Position numbers and translations under genes: made by a program
Notes under the pieces: generated by a model
Seen by the model: the letters and a program-made list of their open reading frames with translations, nothing else
Told to the model about the DNA's origin: nothing
The model's database searches: none
Origin: Desulfuromonadales bacterium
GTDB lineage: Bacteria > Desulfobacterota > Desulfuromonadia > Desulfuromonadales > BM103
Direction of reading: 5' to 3'
DNA: 9,632 nucleotides
Assembly: GCA_030630015.1 (NCBI GenBank)
Contig: DAOVNV010000083.1
Span: forward strand, 1 to 9,632
Part shown: positions 5,575 to 9,632 of the stretch, piece after piece
Layout: every line of letters starts with the position of its first letter
Numbering within the stretch: position 1 is the first letter of the stretch

Positions 5575-6915
5575 TTATTCCCAGGGTTTGATAACACCCG
5601 ATTCGAGAGCCGCCCGTTCGACTGCTTCGGCGACATTCCGGTGCACATCCGCATCGAGGATCGATGGAACTAACTCGCCTTCCTCGGCCCCGGCGGCGAT
5701 AACCTTGGCTGCGGCAATCTTCATCTTGTTGTTGATAGTGTGGGCCCGGACATTGAGTGCGCCGCGGAACAGGCCCGGGAAGCCGAGGGCGTTGTTGACG
5801 CTCTTACCGTCGGCGGCGAAGGTGGCGCCGGCTGCGACAGCGTCTTCAGGGGTGATCTCCGGATTGGGATTGGATAGGGCCAGGATCACCTGGCCCTTCC
5901 TGACCATCTCAGGCTTGATCAGCTCCGGGCAACCGGTGGTGGCGATGACGATATTGGCGCCCGCCATCACCTCCTGCAGGGTACCGGTAGTTCCGCCGTA
6001 GGTTTCGAACCGTTCGCAGGCTGCGGCATTCAGGTCGGTGCCGATCACCTGCTTGACACCGTAAGAGAGCAGCAGCTTGGAGATGCCCTGGCCTGCGGCA
6101 CCGAGCCCGATCACGCCGATCGAGGATTTGCTGAGCATCAACCCCGAAAACTTGCTGGCGTTGAGCAGGGCGGCCAGCACGACCACTGCGGTGCCGTGCT
6201 GGTCATCGTGCATGACCGGGATGTCGAGTTCTTTGTCCAGAACATCCTCGATCTCAAAGCATTCGGGGGCGGCAATGTCCTCAAGCTTGATGGCGCCGAA
6301 GGTCGGAGCGATGTTCCTGACCGTCTCGATGATCACCTTGGGGTCCTTGCTCGGAATCAGGACCGGGATACCGCTGACCCCGACCAGGCTGTCGAACAGG
6401 GCCGCCTTGCCTTCCATGACCGGCATGCCGGCCACTGCGCCGATGTCGCCCAGGCCGAGGATCGCCGTACCGTTGGTCACGATCGCCACCTGGTTGGGAA
6501 TGGCAGTGTACTTGTAGGCCAGCTCCGGCTTCTTCTGGATGTCGCGGCAGATGGTGGCCACGCCGGGGGTGTAGATCTTGCGCACCACGCCGATACTGTC
6601 GAGGGGCAGCTTGCCCTTCATGGCGATCTTGCCGCCCTCATGGAGCTGGTGCACCAGGTCGATCACATCTTCGACGATGATCCCTTCGACCTTGGCCAGA
6701 TTGTCGAGGATGCCTTCCATCTGCTCCTCGGAATCGACATAGATCGTCATCTCCCGCACGTTGTGGGTCAGACCCATGCGGATCAGGCGGATATCGCCGA
6801 TGTTGCTGCCCGACATGCCGATCGCCGAGGTCAGTTTGCCGAGAAAGCCAGGTTTGTCGAGGATCATCACCCGCAGGGTTTTTGCGATTTTCCCGGCACC
6901 TTTTTCAATTTCCAT
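5575..6915 (-). CDS. Malic enzyme with N-terminal ACT domain (oxaloacetate-decarboxylating)
   Basis: This encodes a 446-residue cytosolic enzyme that oxidatively decarboxylates malate to pyruvate. Residues about 12-85 form an ACT domain (RVMILDKPGFLGKLTSAI opening), a ligand-sensing module. The malic N-domain contains the catalytic tyrosine in KIYTPGVA (Y115), the catalytic lysine in MEGKAALFDS (K170) and metal-binding residues in KLEDI (E212, D213) and HDDQHGTA (D237/D238). The Rossmann half has GLGAAG (270-275), SNPNPE (348-353) and the NALGFPG block. Cofactor preference (NAD or NADP) cannot be read with confidence. The length suits the short bacterial form plus ACT. The frame extends to 7005, but the ATG at 6915 has GGGAG upstream and the extension would overrun the predicted promoter. 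It links the TCA cycle to pyruvate and acetyl-CoA supply. Confidence 0.95.
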   Translation of the reverse strand: MEIEKGAGKIAKTLRVMILDKPGFLGKLTSAIGMSGSNIGDIRLIRMGLTHNVREMTIYVDSEEQMEGILDNLAKVEGIIVEDVIDLVHQLHEGGKIAMKGKLPLDSIGVVRKIYTPGVATICRDIQKKPELAYKYTAIPNQVAIVTNGTAILGLGDIGAVAGMPVMEGKAALFDSLVGVSGIPVLIPSKDPKVIIETVRNIAPTFGAIKLEDIAAPECFEIEDVLDKELDIPVMHDDQHGTAVVVLAALLNASKFSGLMLSKSSIGVIGLGAAGQGISKLLLSYGVKQVIGTDLNAAACERFETYGGTTGTLQEVMAGANIVIATTGCPELIKPEMVRKGQVILALSNPNPEITPEDAVAAGATFAADGKSVNNALGFPGLFRGALNVRAHTINNKMKIAAAKVIAAGAEEGELVPSILDADVHRNVAEAVERAALESGVIKPWE

Positions 6916-6969
6916 GAGCGGTATCTCCCAAGGGTTCAATGTCGTGCGCTGAGTCTTTATGGATTCGGT

Positions 6970-6998
6970 ATTATATATTTTTAACAGTCTAGCGGCAA
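6970..6998 (-). promoter_or_regulatory. Sigma70-like promoter of the malic enzyme gene
   Basis: On the minus strand TTGCCG (6993-6998) and a perfect TATAAT (6970-6975) are separated by 17 bp. The predicted start near 6963 gives a leader of about 48 nt before the ATG at 6915. This independently supports the shorter start codon and suggests expression apart from the upstream membrane protein gene. Confidence 0.5.
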
Positions 6999-7011
6999 AG
7001 CACAACCTGGC

Positions 7012-7218
7012 TCAGCCCACCAACCAGTCGTAAACAAACTTCCCGATGACTCCCAGAACAATCAGTTCCAGGAGAGTCACCATCACGACGACCTTCCATC
7101 CCCACTTGCGCTTGCCCAGCTTCTTGGAAACAGATGCAGGCATGACTCTGGAGAAATCATCGCTCATGTTGTCCCAGGCTTCTTTCAGGACGCTGTCTGG
7201 TTTCTTTTTCTTGGTCAT
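7012..7218 (-). CDS. Small single-pass membrane protein of unknown function
   Basis: This encodes a 68-residue protein with a lysine-rich N-terminus (MTKKKKP), an amphipathic, charged region to residue 40, and one hydrophobic helix at about 43-63 ending in a short YDWLVG tail. The positive charge just before the helix (KKLGKRK at 32-38) predicts the N-terminal part in the cytoplasm. I do not recognise a family. The ribosome binding site is weak. The stop lies 96 bp before the malic enzyme start, on the same strand, but a separate promoter is predicted between them. The predicted promoter just upstream supports its being a real gene. Confidence 0.65.
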   Translation of the reverse strand: MTKKKKPDSVLKEAWDNMSDDFSRVMPASVSKKLGKRKWGWKVVVMVTLLELIVLGVIGKFVYDWLVG

Positions 7219-7252
7219 TCCGAAAGACCCCGATGAAGAAGTCGGACCCCCT

Positions 7253-7281
7253 TTGATATTTCATCTCTGTACTGCTGACAA
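7253..7281 (-). promoter_or_regulatory. Candidate promoter of the small membrane protein gene
   Basis: TTGTCA (7276-7281) and TATCAA (7253-7258) on the minus strand are 17 bp apart, with a predicted start near 7246 and a leader of about 28 nt to the ATG at 7218. Confidence 0.45.
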
Positions 7282-7318
7282 TAACCTGTCTCTATTGATT
7301 ACTCACGGATGCATGAAT

Positions 7319-7349
7319 AAAAAAGAGCATCACGTTCGAAAGCGTGCGC
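7319..7349 (-). terminator. Rho-independent terminator downstream of the exported four-cysteine protein gene
   Basis: On the minus strand GCGCACG (7343-7349) can pair with CGTG-A-TGC (7327-7334) across an 8-nt loop with one bulged base, and the stem is followed by TCTTTTTT (7319-7326). It lies about 140 nt past the stop at 7491 and just upstream of the next gene's promoter, a natural transcription boundary. Confidence 0.55.
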
Positions 7350-7439
7350 CCTCCATTTGAGTTGATGGGAATTGCAGAAACCTCAACGTGTCGAAATTAC
7401 GTCTTTGCTGCTCATTCGTCAAGGAGAACCTGAGCAATT

Positions 7440-7461
7440 GTCGACTCAGGCTTGACTCGAC
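7440..7461. repeat. Imperfect 22-bp palindrome in the 3' region of the exported protein gene
   Basis: GTCGACTCA (7440-7448) and TGACTCGAC (7453-7461) are inverted copies matching at 8 of 9 positions around a 4-nt loop. An alternative CTGAG/CTCAG pairing (7430-7434 with 7445-7449) uses part of the same sequence. No T run follows, so it is not a simple terminator. The rest of the 272-bp gap 7219-7490 holds only the promoter and terminator listed separately. Confidence 0.35.
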
Positions 7462-7490
7462 CCCGTCACGTTTAAATGATGGTTTCGGCG

Positions 7491-8018
7491 TCATTCCTTC
7501 TCCGTCCCCCGCCTTTGGCCTTCCTGCAACTCGTAGCGCGGCCCGCGAGCCTGCTCTCCTGCCATGCACTGCACCTTGATGGTGATCTGTTCGCTCTGCA
7601 TGAACCGGCCGGTGTCGTCGATCCAGGCGGGCTGGTCGGTGTAAACTAGGCATAGGATGCCATCTTTTTCGACGCCCATCACCCCGGTTCCGGGGCCGTC
7701 TGCGATATATTTCTGGTTGATACGCCAGCCGGCTTGGTGCAGTGGGGTACCGGGAGCGGCGGTCAGGTCCGGCAGCTTCCGGTCGCCCAGCCGTTGTTCG
7801 CTGGTGACCATCACCACTGTGCACCCAATCGCTCCGGCCTCGAACCAGGCCGATGTGTAGGGGCCGCTTCTCTGAAAGATTGACTCGTGCGGCACCGCGT
7901 TCAGCGCCTGGAAGAAGGGTTCACAGGCCTCGAGCCCCACCTCGGCAGGGGTGGGTGTGGCGAGCAGCAGGCTGAGCAGGATGGTGGTGCATGTGACAAG
8001 CGATCTGAGTGGATGCAT
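7491..8018 (-). CDS. Exported protein of unknown function with four cysteines
   Basis: This encodes a 175-residue protein with a signal peptide: MHPLRS, hydrophobic residues about 7-20, and probable cleavage near TPAEV (24-25). After cleavage four cysteines remain (C32, C66, C123, C151), suggesting two disulfides in a periplasmic or secreted protein. The C-terminus (residues about 154-175) is highly charged and probably disordered. No domain is recognised. The start at 8018 has a near-perfect AGGAGG at 8024-8029. The alternative ATG at 8042 lies upstream of that site and over the predicted promoter. It is divergent from the CheR-like gene. I cannot propose a function. Confidence 0.75.
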   Translation of the reverse strand: MHPLRSLVTCTTILLSLLLATPTPAEVGLEACEPFFQALNAVPHESIFQRSGPYTSAWFEAGAIGCTVVMVTSEQRLGDRKLPDLTAAPGTPLHQAGWRINQKYIADGPGTGVMGVEKDGILCLVYTDQPAWIDDTGRFMQSEQITIKVQCMAGEQARGPRYELQEGQRRGTEKE

Positions 8019-8038
8019 GGCGTACCTCCTGTCTTTTG

Positions 8039-8066
8039 ACAATACCTGATAATCGTGGCGTGTAAA
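8039..8066 (-). promoter_or_regulatory. Weak candidate promoter of the exported four-cysteine protein gene
   Basis: TTTACA (8061-8066) and TATTGT (8039-8044) on the minus strand are 16 bp apart. The predicted start near 8032 leaves a very short leader before the AGGAGG and the ATG at 8018. The rest of the 152-bp divergent gap 8019-8170 shows no convincing plus-strand promoter. Confidence 0.3.
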
Positions 8067-8170
8067 GTGGGGCGAGCTTCTTTGAGGAGCGGAGCTTTTC
8101 AGATCAATTTTTTCATTTAAACTGATGACAGTAAGGCGTTGCCGGTTGAAACCTGCCCCAGGGTGGTTGT

Positions 8171-9034
8171 ATGCGCTTTGACCAGTTTTTAAAAGAGATC
8201 TGTCCTTCCCAGGATCTGGAGTGGCGCAAATACCGAAGGCGAGCGGCCCGACATGGGATTGAGCGGCGGATGAGCGAGCTCAACCTCAAGGACTACGCCG
8301 CTTACCTGCAATTGTTGCAGACCGATCCGGAGGAGGCCGTTGGGCTGGCCGATCGTATGCGGATCACCGTCAGCCGATTCTTCCGGGAAAGGGAACGGTG
8401 GGATCTGTTGGCCCGGACGGTTCTGCCTGCACTGCTGGAGGATAATGGCGCGCAGCAGCCGCTGCGCTTATGGAGCGTTGGTTGCTGTGGCGGTGAAGAA
8501 CCTTATACCCTGGCGCTGATTTGGCTGGGCACGCTCAGTGCGCGCTATTCTGGCCACGCCCTGGAAATTCTGGCCACCGACATCGATCTTCCCAGCTTGG
8601 AGAGAGCCCGAAATGCTGTCTATGAAGCCGGTTCGATACGTGAAGTTCCCAAGGCGTTGCGCCGCCGCTATTTTCATCGTTCCGGCCAGCGCTGGCAGCT
8701 GGCTGAAGAGGCTGCAGGCCTGGTTCGCTTTACCAGACACAATCTCATGAGCGACCCCCTACCTCAAGGCATGGATCTGGTCTGTTGCCGCTACTTGGCG
8801 TTTACCTATTACCGGGGGCGACGCCGCCTGCTGGCCGCACGCCGTCTTTGGCAGGCCTTGCGACCGGGCGGTGCCCTGATGATCGGCCGCAAGGAAGATC
8901 TGGAGCCGGCCTCGGAACTGTTCGCTCCCTGGCCCGGAGTGGAGGGTGTTTTTCGCAAACAGCCCGACAATCTTGCTGGCTCAGGACTTGACAGAAGACT
9001 TGGGGATGATATCGGTAAAGGAAACGCTGCGTGA
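8171..9034 (+). CDS. CheR-like SAM-dependent methyltransferase
   Basis: This encodes a 287-residue protein with the CheR (MCP glutamate O-methyltransferase) layout. An N-terminal helical region (1-65) contains WRKYRRRAARHGIERRM. The TVSRFFRE segment (66-73) corresponds to the CheR V-T-x-F-F-R motif. SAM-binding motif I reads LWSVGCCGGEEPY (100-112), the acidic loop ILATDID (133-139), and the late motif MDLVCCRYLAFTYY (201-214). In classical CheR the last motif is C-R-N; here it is C-R-Y208. No chemotaxis genes (receptor, cheB, cheA, cheW) are in view. The family assignment is firm, but the substrate could be a receptor or some other protein. The gene precedes an isoaspartyl methyltransferase gene on the same strand by 130 bp. 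The ribosome binding site is weak. Confidence 0.85.
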   Translation: MRFDQFLKEICPSQDLEWRKYRRRAARHGIERRMSELNLKDYAAYLQLLQTDPEEAVGLADRMRITVSRFFRERERWDLLARTVLPALLEDNGAQQPLRLWSVGCCGGEEPYTLALIWLGTLSARYSGHALEILATDIDLPSLERARNAVYEAGSIREVPKALRRRYFHRSGQRWQLAEEAAGLVRFTRHNLMSDPLPQGMDLVCCRYLAFTYYRGRRRLLAARRLWQALRPGGALMIGRKEDLEPASELFAPWPGVEGVFRKQPDNLAGSGLDRRLGDDIGKGNAA

Positions 9035-9135
9035 TAATCGGGGGTGCCGGGCGACTGCCCCATCTCCCAGCGCGGGTCTTCTGGCCGCAATTCGCAGGTG
9101 ACGTTTTAACAGCAACAATCCTTCTTTTGAGGGCC

Positions 9136-9150
9136 TGGATGAACCATCCA
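9136..9150 (+). other. Small hairpin in the leader of the PCMT gene
   Basis: TGGATG (9136-9141) and CATCCA (9145-9150) form a perfect 6-bp stem with an AAC loop, 7 nt before the GAGG that serves as the probable ribosome binding site. It is too short to terminate and may be incidental. The 130-nt gap between the two methyltransferase genes holds nothing else I can identify. Confidence 0.3.
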
Positions 9151-9164
9151 AGCCATTGAGGATT

Positions 9165-9632
9165 ATGATCTGGATGCTGACACCCAATAAGCGGGCCGCA
9201 AAAATCCGCGATATGCTAAAGACCATCCAACTGGAGTATGAATATACCCGGAATTTCACCGGCAGGTGGGCTCTCGGCGAGTCGGTGCTGAACGCAATGG
9301 AGCAGGTTCCCCGCGATGAATTTGTGCCGCCGGCTATAAAGCCCTTTGCCTTCGATAACAACGCCCTGCCCATCGGTGACGGCCAGACCATCTCTCAACC
9401 CTTCATCGTCGCCCTGATGACCGATCTGCTGAACCTGGAAAAGGAGCATTCAGTTCTGGAGGTCGGCACCGGTTCCGGCTACCAGGCAGCGGTTCTTTCC
9501 CTCTTGGCTAAAAAGGTCTACAGCATCGAAATCCTTCCGGAACTGGCTGACAAGGCCAGGCAGCGCCTGGACCAACTCGGCTATAAGAATGTGGATGTCC
9601 GCGCCGGTGACGGCTACCAGGGCTGGCATGAA
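9165..9632 (+). CDS. pcm: Protein-L-isoaspartate O-methyltransferase, 5' part (runs off the window)
   Basis: The first 156 residues are in the window and the frame is still open at its end. The protein shows the PCMT signatures: ALGESVLNAMEQVPRDEFVPP (36-56), the substrate-binding block DGQTISQPF (72-80) and SAM motif I VLEVGTGSGYQAA (97-109). An acidic residue in YSIEILPEL (119-127) follows at the position that contacts the SAM ribose. The enzyme transfers a methyl group from SAM to isoaspartyl residues in damaged proteins, starting their repair. Roughly 60-70 residues are probably missing at the C-terminus. The ATG at 9165 has GAGG only 4 nt upstream; ATG at 9174 or 9213 in the same frame are alternatives. 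The family name is solid, the start less so. Confidence 0.88.
   Translation, partial: MIWMLTPNKRAAKIRDMLKTIQLEYEYTRNFTGRWALGESVLNAMEQVPRDEFVPPAIKPFAFDNNALPIGDGQTISQPFIVALMTDLLNLEKEHSVLEVGTGSGYQAAVLSLLAKKVYSIEILPELADKARQRLDQLGYKNVDVRAGDGYQGWHE

Noticed and set aside
6196..6984. A 262-codon open frame antisense to malic enzyme
   Set aside because: It is rich in Asp, His and Val in a way typical of antisense shadows, has no family motifs, and lies wholly over the well-conserved malic enzyme gene.
6916..7005. A 30-residue N-terminal extension of malic enzyme
   Set aside because: It would start upstream of the predicted TATAAT promoter and lacks similarity to the ACT-domain start. The ATG at 6915 has a ribosome binding site.
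7330..7824. A 164-codon minus-strand frame overlapping the exported protein gene
   Set aside because: It has an Arg-rich, low-quality composition, no ribosome binding site, and ends in the hairpin assigned as a terminator. The frame at 7491-8018 has a signal peptide and AGGAGG.

Overview
This window looks like a chromosomal segment of a Desulfuromonadales/Geobacter-type bacterium. That is an inference from gene content: an exported monoheme c-type cytochrome, an ethylbenzene-dehydrogenase-type heme-binding exported protein, a membrane histidine kinase with an unusual response regulator, an ACT-domain malic enzyme, and a CheR-like methyltransferase of a kind I associate with that group. Coding density is normal, there are no mobile elements, rRNA, tRNA or CRISPR arrays, and no gene-free stretch exceeds about 300 bases.

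Layout. Left edge (1-1580): a hairpin terminator, a small SEC-C zinc-motif protein on the minus strand, and, divergent from it, a tRNA-queuosine mannosyltransferase-like glycosyltransferase on the plus strand. That gene converges on the next block at a shared GC-rich terminator. Middle (1603-5347, all minus): in transcription order, a monoheme cytochrome c, a multi-pass membrane histidine kinase, a response regulator with an ArsR-like winged helix (its start overlaps the kinase stop by 8 nt), then a separately promoted exported EB_dh-type heme protein. Between the regulator and the EB_dh gene lie a 17-bp tandem direct repeat spaced exactly 30 bp, a candidate promoter whose -35 falls in one repeat copy, and a roughly 100-nt leader with nested inverted repeats ending at the ribosome binding site. 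Right (5575-8018, minus): malic enzyme, a small single-pass membrane protein, and an exported four-cysteine protein of unknown function. Far right (8171-9632, plus): a CheR-like methyltransferase and the 5' part of a protein-L-isoaspartate O-methyltransferase gene that runs off the window.

The most interesting unit is the middle block. Its arrangement suggests a redox- or electron-acceptor-responsive two-component system: an exported cytochrome made with a kinase whose membrane region carries several histidines, signalling to a REC-ArsR regulator that plausibly acts at the tandem repeats upstream of the EB_dh heme protein. The gene order, motifs and repeats are seen directly. The signal, the regulator-repeat link and the physiological role are inference.
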